Source: Acidimicrobiaceae bacterium
GTDB lineage: Bacteria; Actinomycetota; Acidimicrobiia; Acidimicrobiales; Ilumatobacteraceae
Assembly (NCBI GenBank): GCA_003154135.1
Contig: PMCN01000095.1
Span: 3,525-10,217 of the forward strand
DNA: 6,693 nucleotides
Direction: 5' to 3'
In this document: piece after piece, positions 1 to 5,071 of the stretch
Layout: every line of letters starts with the position of its first letter
Position numbering within the stretch: position 1 is the first letter of the stretch
Notes under the pieces: generated by a model
What the model was told of the DNA's origin: nothing
Databases searched by the model: none
Seen by the model: the letters and a program-made list of their open reading frames with translations, nothing else
Program-made: the position numbers and the translations under genes

Positions 1-503
1 AACATGCCGCCACCACCGAAGTCGCCCACCATGTTGAGCGGCGGAACGGGCGCCTCCCCCGCACGGCTGAAGTGAGCCAATGCGCCTGCCAGCGAGATGT
101 AGTTGATGTCGTGCCCGGCCGCCTGCGAGTACGGCCCCTCCTGACCCCAACCGGTCATGCGGCCGAACACCAGCTTCGGGTTGCGAGCGAGGCACATATC
201 GGGGCCGACTCCGAGACGTTCCATCACGCCGGGCCGGAACCCCTCGACGAGGGCGTCGGCGTGCTCGACGAGGTGGAGCAGCGTGGCCACCCCGTCGGGG
301 TGCTTGAGATCGAGCGCGATGTTGCGACGGCCGCGCAACATCACGTCGTAGTGCGCGCCGTCGGGCAGCGAGCCGCGCACGGCCTGTGCGCGGTCGACGC
401 GGATGACCTCGGCGCCCATGTCGGCGAGCAACATCGCTGCGAACGGGCCGGGGCCGATGCCGGCGATCTCGATGATGCGGTAACCAGTGAGGGGTCCAGA
501 CAT
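1..503 (-). CDS. Alpha-methylacyl-CoA racemase-like family III CoA transferase (CaiB/BaiF), N-terminal part, cut by the window edge
   Basis: Reading on the minus strand from the ATG at 503, the frame stays open to the left edge and gives 167 residues. It begins MSGPLTGYRIIEIAGIGPGP, the typical opening of the alpha-methylacyl-CoA racemase branch (AMACR in animals, MCR in Mycobacterium). These cytosolic enzymes interconvert the 2R and 2S forms of 2-methyl-branched acyl-CoA thioesters so that beta-oxidation can proceed. Visible landmarks are EGFRPGVMERLG (87-98), RMTGWGQEGP (115-124), GHDINYI (130-136) and NMVGDFGGGG (157-166). His131, Asp132 and Asp161 line up with the MCR active-site residues His126, Asp127 and Asp156 at a constant offset of five; the glutamate further on is outside the window. 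The family is usually about 350-390 residues, so slightly over half is missing. The alpha/beta hydrolase gene lies 75 bp upstream in the same direction. Other CaiB/BaiF transferases are possible, but the NMVGDFGGGG motif favours a racemase. Confidence 0.9.
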   Translation of the reverse strand, partial: MSGPLTGYRIIEIAGIGPGPFAAMLLADMGAEVIRVDRAQAVRGSLPDGAHYDVMLRGRRNIALDLKHPDGVATLLHLVEHADALVEGFRPGVMERLGVGPDMCLARNPKLVFGRMTGWGQEGPYSQAAGHDINYISLAGALAHFSRAGEAPVPPLNMVGDFGGGGM

Positions 504-510
504 GGCAGTC

Positions 511-516
511 GTTCTA
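511..516 (-). promoter_or_regulatory. Weak candidate -10 element for the racemase gene (leaderless spacing)
   Basis: On the minus strand TAGAAC is followed by seven bases and then the ATG at 503. The spacing equals that of the clearer leaderless promoters in this window, but the last base is C rather than T and no good -35 is visible. The gene may instead be read through from the hydrolase gene. Confidence 0.3.
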
Positions 517-578
517 GTACGGCGACAGCTCCGTCCCGGCACCGAGCCCGCCCGCCGGCCACGGGCCGCCGCCCTTGC

Positions 579-1460
579 TCAGGCGGCGTGGCCGGTGTGA
601 CTGAGGATGGCATCGACCAGCACCGGCCACAGCTGCTCGGGCATGTCGTGGCCCATGTCGGCCATGAACAGCAGGTTGGCGCCCGGGATGAGCTCGGCCG
701 TGCGGAAGCCGCCCCCGGGCGTGATGAGCGTGTCGTCGCGGCCGTGGATGACGAGCGTCGGGATGTCGAGCCGCTGCAACGGCTCGGTGCGCCGACCGCT
801 GGCATAGATGGCCGCGAGTTGGCGTGGTGAACCCTCGGGATAGAACGACCGGTCGAAGTCGCGCGCTGCGTTGGCCTTCACCTTGGCGACGTCGCGGTAC
901 TTCTTCGACGCCCAGGTGAGCCACAACGGCGCCGCTTCGATGTACTCGTCGCGAGTGGTGGGCGGAGGGGCGAACAGGGCTGCAGCGGCCTCGGCGGTGG
1001 GCTGGCCCACCTCGGGCTCGCCGGGCTGGCTCATCACCGAGACGAGGCTGCGCACCCGCGCCGGGTGTTCGATGGCGACGGTCTGCGCGATCATGCCGCC
1101 CATCGACGCGCCCAGCACGTGAGCGCGGTCGATGCCGAGGTGATCGAGCAGGCCCACTGCGTCGGCGGCCATGTCGCTGAGCGTGTACGGCACGGGCGGC
1201 GGCTCCTGGTCGGCGAACGCGGCAGCCATCACCGCCGGCACGTCGACCTCCTGCCCGTCGAGTCGGGTCGACAACCCACAGTCGCGGTTGTCGAAGCGGA
1301 TCACGAAGCGACCACCGTCGGCCAGCAGCGTGCAGAACGCTTCGTCCCACGCCGTCATCTGCGCGGTGAAGCCCATGATGAGCAGGAGTGCGGGATCGTC
1401 GGGAGAACCGAACGTGTCGTACTCGAGTTCCATACCGGTCTGGACGAGGGCGCGGGGCAT
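579..1460 (-). CDS. Alpha/beta-fold hydrolase (RdmC/methylesterase-like)
   Basis: This 293-residue protein has the whole alpha/beta hydrolase core. An early strand and oxyanion region is LLLIMGF (25-31). The RFDNRDCGLST stretch (55-65) is typical of the branch related to the aclacinomycin methylesterase RdmC. The nucleophile elbow is GASMGGM (117-123, Ser119), the acid is in GRDDTLI (240-246, probably Asp243) and the base is in MGHD (269-272, His271). The triad is complete, so it should be an active esterase, lactonase or related hydrolase; the substrate cannot be read from the sequence. There is no signal peptide, so it is probably cytoplasmic. The ATG at 1460 is chosen because a -10-like TAGTCT lies six bases before it; an alternative is Met10 at 1433. 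It is divergent from the F420-type oxidoreductase across 23 bp and lies 75 bp upstream of the racemase gene in the same direction, so the two may be cotranscribed. Confidence 0.9.
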   Translation of the reverse strand: MPRALVQTGMELEYDTFGSPDDPALLLIMGFTAQMTAWDEAFCTLLADGGRFVIRFDNRDCGLSTRLDGQEVDVPAVMAAAFADQEPPPVPYTLSDMAADAVGLLDHLGIDRAHVLGASMGGMIAQTVAIEHPARVRSLVSVMSQPGEPEVGQPTAEAAAALFAPPPTTRDEYIEAAPLWLTWASKKYRDVAKVKANAARDFDRSFYPEGSPRQLAAIYASGRRTEPLQRLDIPTLVIHGRDDTLITPGGGFRTAELIPGANLLFMADMGHDMPEQLWPVLVDAILSHTGHAA

Positions 1461-1466
1461 TCGGGC

Positions 1467-1472
1467 AGACTA
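1467..1472 (-). promoter_or_regulatory. -10 element of the hydrolase gene (leaderless)
   Basis: The minus strand reads TAGTCT, matching TANNNT, then six bases (gcccga), then the ATG at 1460. Transcription would start at or next to the A of the ATG, giving a leaderless mRNA. There is no Shine-Dalgarno sequence at usable spacing. The element shares its TA (1471-1472) with the -10 of the opposite gene. Confidence 0.6.
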
Positions 1473-1476
1473 CCGT
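1471..1476 (+). promoter_or_regulatory. -10 element of the F420-type oxidoreductase-galK pair (leaderless)
   Basis: TACCGT matches TANNNT and is followed by seven bases (ctccgcc) and the ATG at 1484, so the mRNA would begin at the start codon. No convincing -35 is visible at 17-18 bp. It overlaps the opposing hydrolase -10 by two bases. As the only promoter seen upstream, it would also serve galactokinase. Confidence 0.6.
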
Positions 1477-1483
1477 CTCCGCC

Positions 1484-2383
1484 ATGACGGTCTTCGGGGT
1501 GCACGTCGGGTTGCAGCACACGACAGCCGACGAGCTGCGCCGGGTCTGGCGCCGCATCGAGGAGCTCGGCTTCGGTTGGATCAGCGTGTGGGACCACTTC
1601 TACGGCGCCACCGGCAAGCCCGACGACGCGGCGTGCCTCGAGGCCGTCGCCATGCACGCCGCGCTCGCGTGCAGCACATCGAAGGTGCGGTGCGGGTCGC
1701 TCGTGTACAGCATCGGCTACCGCCACCCCGCGGTGCTCGCCAAGGCCATCACGGCCATCGATCAACTCAGCGGCGGCCGCGCCGACATGGGCATCGGCGC
1801 CGGTTGGGCGAAGGTCGAGTACGACGCGTACGGCATCACCTTCCCCGACGTGAAGACTCGCATGGACCAGTTGGAAGAAGGCATCCAGTGCCTGCGCGGC
1901 TTGCTCCACGACGACGTCACGTCGTTCTCCGGCCGGCACTTCACGCTCACCGAGGCTCGCAACGAGCCGCGGCCGGTGCAGGCGAAGCTGCCCATCTGGA
2001 TCGGTGGCGGCGGCGAGAAGCGCACGTTGAAGATCGCCGCGCGGCACGCCGACGGCTGGAACGTGCCGTTCATCTCGCCCGAGCAGTTCGCGCACAAGAA
2101 CGAGGTGCTCGACCGCCACTGCGCCGACGCCGACCGCGATCCGCGGGCCATCGCCCGAGCAGTCAACCTCGGTCTCGCCTTCTCGGAGGACAGCCTGCGT
2201 CAGCAGTTCGGCGACATCAGCGACTTCGTGCGCCCGGGAGTGCTGAACGGCTCCGACGAGGAGATCATCGACCGCATCGGCCAGTACGTGTCGGCAGGTG
2301 CCGATCAGGTCAACATCGCGCTGCGCGCGCCGTTCGACCTCGATTCGCTCGAACGCTTCAGCGCGGCGCTGCACCTCGCATGA
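1484..2383 (+). CDS. LLM class F420-dependent oxidoreductase
   Basis: This 299-residue protein is a luciferase-like (LLM) TIM-barrel oxidoreductase of the F420-using kind found in actinobacteria. Seen in order: FGVHVGLQ (4-11) on the first strand, ISVWDHFY (33-40), the RHPAVLAKAITAIDQLSGGR block (80-99) that typifies the family, GIGAGW (103-108), LPIWIGGGGEKRTL (169-182, contributing to the cofactor phosphate site in relatives) and ARHADGWN. It resembles the family modelled as TIGR03560, though I could not run that model. Family members transfer hydride between F420 and an organic substrate; the substrate here is unknown, and FMN use cannot be excluded. The length is normal for the family. 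The ATG at 1484 fits the leaderless promoter just before it. The last four bases are shared with the galactokinase start (ATGA), indicating translational coupling. Confidence 0.92.
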   Translation: MTVFGVHVGLQHTTADELRRVWRRIEELGFGWISVWDHFYGATGKPDDAACLEAVAMHAALACSTSKVRCGSLVYSIGYRHPAVLAKAITAIDQLSGGRADMGIGAGWAKVEYDAYGITFPDVKTRMDQLEEGIQCLRGLLHDDVTSFSGRHFTLTEARNEPRPVQAKLPIWIGGGGEKRTLKIAARHADGWNVPFISPEQFAHKNEVLDRHCADADRDPRAIARAVNLGLAFSEDSLRQQFGDISDFVRPGVLNGSDEEIIDRIGQYVSAGADQVNIALRAPFDLDSLERFSAALHLA

Positions 2384-3384
2384 GCGGTCAGCGCGTGCAC
2401 GTGCTGGCACCTGGACGCGTGAACCTCATCGGCGACCACACCGACTACACCGGCGGGCTGGTGCTGCCGATGACCATCGACCGGTACACCGAGATCAAGG
2501 GCACGCGCGGCGGCGATCGCGTGCACCTCTCGTCGTTCGACGAGCCCGACGCGCTCGACCTGCCGCTGCACGTCGAGCGTCCGCAGGACGTGGAGCCCAC
2601 GTGGGGCAGGTTGGTGGCGGGTGTGGTGAGCGAACTGCCGTCACCGGTCGGCTTCCAGGGAAAGGTGAGCACCGACATCCCCATCGGCGCGGGGCTGTCG
2701 AGCAGTGCCGCACTCGAAGTCGCCGTGGCGCTCGCACTCGGCTACCGCGGCACTGCGTTGGAGACAGCGCAGCTGTGCCGGCGTGCAGAGAACCGCGCCT
2801 GGGGTGTGCCCACGGGAATCATGGACCAGCTGGCCATCACTGCCGGGGTGAAGGGCCACGCGCTGCTGATCGACTGTGGTGACCTCACGGTGCAGCCGGT
2901 GCGACTTCCCAGCGACCTCGAGATCGTCGTGGTGTTCGTGCAGCAGCGCACGCTGGTCGGCAGCCCGTACGCCGAACGCGTGGCCGAGTGCGCCGCGGCT
3001 GAGGCCGTCATCGGCCCTCTGCGTACGGCGACGACCGATGAGGCACGCACCATCGACGACCCTGTGGTGCGCATGCGCGCCATGCACGTCACTGGAGAGA
3101 ACCAGCGCGTGCGCGACTTCGCTTCGGCGCTGGGCGCACACGACCTCCACACCGCCGGACGTCTGATGGTCGAGAGCCACGAGAGCCTGCGGTTGCTGTA
3201 CGCCACGTCGACACCGGCGATGGACGCAGCGGTGGCGCAGCTCTGTGCGCTTCCCGGCGTGTACGGCGCGCGCATGACCGGCGGCGGGTTCGGCGGTTGC
3301 GTGGTCGCGCTCACCGAGCCCGGAGCGCTGCTGCAGGGCTGGGTGGTGCAGGCGGTCGCCGGCGCGGGCTTTGCCGCCGACTGA
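2380..3384 (+). CDS. galK: Galactokinase (GHMP kinase family)
   Basis: This 334-residue GHMP kinase phosphorylates galactose at C1 with ATP, the first committed step of the Leloir pathway. The galactokinase signature GRVNLIGDHTDY is at 12-23, with His20 and Asp22 as sugar-contact residues. The ATP-binding motif IPIGAGLSSSAALE is at 102-115. GIMDQ (146-150) supplies the likely catalytic base Asp149, and MTGGGFGGC (299-307) is the third GHMP motif. It is shorter than E. coli GalK (382 residues), with only nine residues before the APGRVN motif, and has Asp19 where E. coli has glutamate; the family signature accepts both. The ATG overlaps the stop of the preceding gene as ATGA, with no Shine-Dalgarno sequence, so reinitiation by the same ribosome is likely. 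No in-frame ATG, GTG or TTG lies just upstream. galT and galE are not in the window. A related sugar kinase is possible but less likely. Confidence 0.92.
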   Translation: MSGQRVHVLAPGRVNLIGDHTDYTGGLVLPMTIDRYTEIKGTRGGDRVHLSSFDEPDALDLPLHVERPQDVEPTWGRLVAGVVSELPSPVGFQGKVSTDIPIGAGLSSSAALEVAVALALGYRGTALETAQLCRRAENRAWGVPTGIMDQLAITAGVKGHALLIDCGDLTVQPVRLPSDLEIVVVFVQQRTLVGSPYAERVAECAAAEAVIGPLRTATTDEARTIDDPVVRMRAMHVTGENQRVRDFASALGAHDLHTAGRLMVESHESLRLLYATSTPAMDAAVAQLCALPGVYGARMTGGGFGGCVVALTEPGALLQGWVVQAVAGAGFAAD

Positions 3385-3416
3385 CGGCGATCGCTCCCTG
3401 CGCGGCAAGCGTGAGC

Positions 3417-3446
3417 GGGACAACGCAGGCGCACTAGCACTAGCCT
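3417..3446 (+). promoter_or_regulatory. Promoter of the SMP-30 family gene (leaderless)
   Basis: The -10 is TAGCCT at 3441-3446, seven bases before the ATG at 3454. A -35-like GGGACA (3417-3422, four of six bases matching TTGACA) lies 18 bp upstream. The transcript would begin at the start codon. This is the only promoter in the window with both boxes visible. It separates the SMP-30 gene from galactokinase transcriptionally. Confidence 0.6.
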
Positions 3447-3448
3447 GC
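3425..3448. repeat. Inverted repeat GCAGGC-N12-GCCTGC over the SMP-30 promoter
   Basis: Six-base perfect arms (3425-3430 and 3443-3448) flank a 12-base centre that is a tandem repeat of GCACTA (3431-3442). The right arm covers most of the -10 hexamer. It could be an operator for a dimeric repressor, or a hairpin acting at the end of galK transcripts; no T-run follows, so the operator reading is slightly preferred. Confidence 0.4.
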
Positions 3449-3453
3449 CGCGC

Positions 3454-4323
3454 ATGCACACCGAGATCCTCGCCGAGGGACTGCACTTCGGCGAAGGGCC
3501 GCGCTGGCACCAGGGCAAGCTCTGGTTCAGCGACTTCTTCGACCATGCCGTGAAGACGGTCGACCTCGACGGCATCGTCGAGACCAAGGTGGTGATCGAC
3601 GACCGGCCCAGCGGCCTGGGCTGGCTGCCCGACGGCCGCCTGCTCATCGTGTCGATGGAGCATCGCCGAGTGCTGCGCATGGAGTACGACGCGCTGGTGG
3701 TGCACGCCGACCTGAGCGACATCGCAACCTTCCACTGCAACGACATGCTCGTCGACTCGCACGGCCGGGCGTACGTCGGCAACTTCGGCTTCGACCTCGA
3801 CGCGGCCGTCACCGGCCCCGACCCTGCCGGAGCGCTCGCCGCCTACCAGGGGGCTGCCATCGGTCGCGTCGACCAGAACGGCACCGTGCACACGGCGGCC
3901 GAGGGCCTGCGCTTCCCCAACGGCATGGTGCTCACGCCCGACGGCGGCACGTTCATCGTCGCCGAGTCGCTCGGGGGACGCCTCACTGCGTTCGACGTCG
4001 GCGTCGACGGCAGCCTCACCAATCGGCGAGTGTGGGCGCAGCTGGCCGACGCGATGCCCGACGGCATCTGCCTCGACGAGGAAGGCGCGGTGTGGCTCGC
4101 CGATGCCAGCAACCCGCGCTGCCTGCGCGTGAGCGAGGGCGGCCACGTGCTCGACGAGGTCGCCACGAGCACACCTTGCTATGCGTGCATGTTGGGTGGG
4201 CCCGACGGACGCACCCTGTTCGCGCTGACCGCCAAGTCGTCACTCGCCGAGCGTGCGGCAGCCGTGCGCGAGGGCTACGTGGAGACCGTGACGGTGACGG
4301 TGCCACACGCCGGCACGCCCTGA
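3454..4323 (+). CDS. SMP-30/gluconolactonase/LRE family protein
   Basis: This 289-residue protein is a six-bladed beta-propeller hydrolase of the SMP-30/gluconolactonase family, which opens sugar lactones with a single divalent metal. The family metal ligands are present: Glu14 in FGEGPRW (12-18), Asn156 in RFPNGM (153-158) and Asp203 in MPDGIC (201-206). Asn96 in HCNDM (94-98) corresponds to the fourth conserved active-site position (Asn103 of human SMP30). Repeated blade motifs are visible, such as WLPDGRLLIVS, DSHGRAYVGN, TPDGGTFIVAES and DEEGAVWLAD. There is no signal peptide, so it is probably cytosolic. The length matches the family. The ATG at 3454 fits a leaderless promoter ending seven bases before it. 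It follows galactokinase by 69 bp, so sugar-lactone hydrolysis is a plausible role, but family members also act on other lactones and esters. Confidence 0.9.
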   Translation: MHTEILAEGLHFGEGPRWHQGKLWFSDFFDHAVKTVDLDGIVETKVVIDDRPSGLGWLPDGRLLIVSMEHRRVLRMEYDALVVHADLSDIATFHCNDMLVDSHGRAYVGNFGFDLDAAVTGPDPAGALAAYQGAAIGRVDQNGTVHTAAEGLRFPNGMVLTPDGGTFIVAESLGGRLTAFDVGVDGSLTNRRVWAQLADAMPDGICLDEEGAVWLADASNPRCLRVSEGGHVLDEVATSTPCYACMLGGPDGRTLFALTAKSSLAERAAAVREGYVETVTVTVPHAGTP

Positions 4324-4344
4324 GCCCACCCGCGGCCGGGCTCA
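4321..4344. terminator. Shared inverted repeat spanning both convergent stop codons (possible bidirectional terminator)
   Basis: TGAGCCC (4321-4327) and GGGCTCA (4338-4344) are perfect seven-base arms around a ten-base loop, with a CCGCGG palindrome (4330-4335) at the centre. The left arm begins with the stop of the SMP-30 gene and the right arm ends with the complement of the stop of the PH gene. There is no T-run on either side, so it is not a classic intrinsic terminator, but a GC hairpin in this position could terminate both transcripts. Confidence 0.4.
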
Positions 4345-4977
4345 GCCCAGCAGCTTCTGCTTCTGCGCGTCGAACTCCTCGGGCGTGATGGTGCCACGCT
4401 GCAGCAGTCCTTCCAGGCGCTCGAGCTGCTCGGCGACGTTGACCGGCGCGGCGGGGGCCTGTGCCTGCGCGGCATAGCCACCACGACGCTGCGCCACGGC
4501 CTCCATCTGAGAGTGGATGAGGTTCTGCACCTTCTCGGGATGGCGGATGTCGGTGAAGCGCTGCTGGCCGTCTTCGCCGCCCGACTCGATGAGGAGGTCG
4601 CCCGCTCCCAGCATGCGCTCGAAGATGCTCTGGTTGAAGTTGACGTTGTTGACGCGCTCGAGGGGGATCTCGATGCCGGTCTTGGCCAACATGCCCTGGC
4701 GGAAGATGAGCCGCTGGGAGGTGATGACGAACTCGGTGGTGAGCCACTTCATGTAGCGGCCCACCAGCCAGAGGCCGGCGAGGATCATCAGCCCGATGGT
4801 GAGGTAGCCGAGGAACTTGTGGGCGTGGGTGCCCTTGTCGGTCTCGGCCAGCACCACGATGGCGGCGATGATGGCACCGGCGAGCGCGAACGCGGGCTCG
4901 GCGAAGTACCACCAGTGAGGGTGCATGTCGAGGGCGATGGTCTCGTTGGCGTTGAGGTTCTTCTTCGAGAAGGCCAT
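4342..4977 (-). CDS. Membrane PH-domain protein with C-terminal SHOCT domain
   Basis: This 211-residue protein has two hydrophobic segments (about 25-44 and 55-73) forming a hairpin. A bacterial PH domain of the bPH_2/DUF304 type follows (about 80-159), recognisable from TTEFVITSQRLIFRQGML (80-97), IPLERVNNV (104-112) and LGAGDLLIESGG (123-134). An Ala/Pro/Gln linker (168-180) leads to a short SHOCT domain (181-211; EQLERLEGLLQRGTITPEEF, 183-202). The combination is common in actinobacteria, but its biochemical role is unknown; PH domains of this type are thought to act in oligomerisation or membrane-linked contacts. The start is the ATG at 4977, because the family pattern begins here and a TACAGT -10 lies seven bases before it. 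The same frame runs open to 5199, but that extension would overlap the helicase gene and looks non-coding. It is convergent with the SMP-30 gene and divergent from the helicase. Confidence 0.88.
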   Translation of the reverse strand: MAFSKKNLNANETIALDMHPHWWYFAEPAFALAGAIIAAIVVLAETDKGTHAHKFLGYLTIGLMILAGLWLVGRYMKWLTTEFVITSQRLIFRQGMLAKTGIEIPLERVNNVNFNQSIFERMLGAGDLLIESGGEDGQQRFTDIRHPEKVQNLIHSQMEAVAQRRGGYAAQAQAPAAPVNVAEQLERLEGLLQRGTITPEEFDAQKQKLLG

Positions 4978-4984
4978 GCTCGCG

Positions 4985-4990
4985 ACTGTA
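4985..4990 (-). promoter_or_regulatory. -10 element of the PH-SHOCT gene (leaderless)
   Basis: The minus strand reads TACAGT (TANNNT), then seven bases (cgcgagc), then the ATG at 4977. The transcript would start at the ATG. No convincing -35 is seen. It supports the start at 4977 over upstream in-frame candidates. Confidence 0.6.
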
Positions 4991-5058
4991 GCCCTGCAGG
5001 TGAGCGGCACCGAGCGACCACCGCCGGCGACCACGACAACCATGTGACACCGAGCCTC

Positions 5059-5064
5059 TATCGT
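5059..5064 (+). promoter_or_regulatory. -10 element of the helicase gene (leaderless)
   Basis: TATCGT (TANNNT) is followed by seven bases (ggccgcc) and the GTG at 5072. It decides between two in-frame GTG codons: the one at 5063 overlaps the hexamer, so 5072 is preferred. An in-frame TGA at 5045 closes the frame further upstream. The preceding 94-bp gap holds this promoter and the one for the PH gene, and little else clear. Confidence 0.55.
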
Positions 5065-5071
5065 GGCCGCC

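Noticed and set aside
556..568. A CGGCC-ACG-GGCCG hairpin between the hydrolase and racemase genes as an intrinsic terminator.
   Set aside because: The stem is only five base pairs with no T-run, and such stems are common by chance in this GC-rich DNA. Read-through between the two genes remains possible.
1171..2379. The galactokinase frame stays open for about 1.2 kb upstream, which could look like a giant fusion protein.
   Set aside because: The upstream part is an Arg/Ala-rich out-of-frame translation of the oxidoreductase and hydrolase genes, both of which have clear family motifs in their own frames. Stop-poor alternative frames are expected at this GC content.
3387..3394. The GCGATCGC palindrome just after galK, identical to the cyanobacterial HIP1 octamer.
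   Set aside because: It is a single copy and nothing else here suggests a cyanobacterium; it is likely chance.
2641..4146. A 501-codon open frame on the minus strand opposite galactokinase and SMP-30.
   Set aside because: It is antisense to two well-supported genes, its translation is rich in His, Ala and Arg with no recognisable domain, and it has no promoter of the type seen at the real genes.
5042..5064. A DNA-damage (PafBC/RecA-independent) promoter upstream of the helicase, TTGTCRGTG-N8-TANNNT.
   Set aside because: The N8 spacing to TATCGT fits, but the nine bases at 5042-5050 (ATGTGACAC) match the motif at only four positions. I also saw no GAAC-N4-GTTC LexA-type box.
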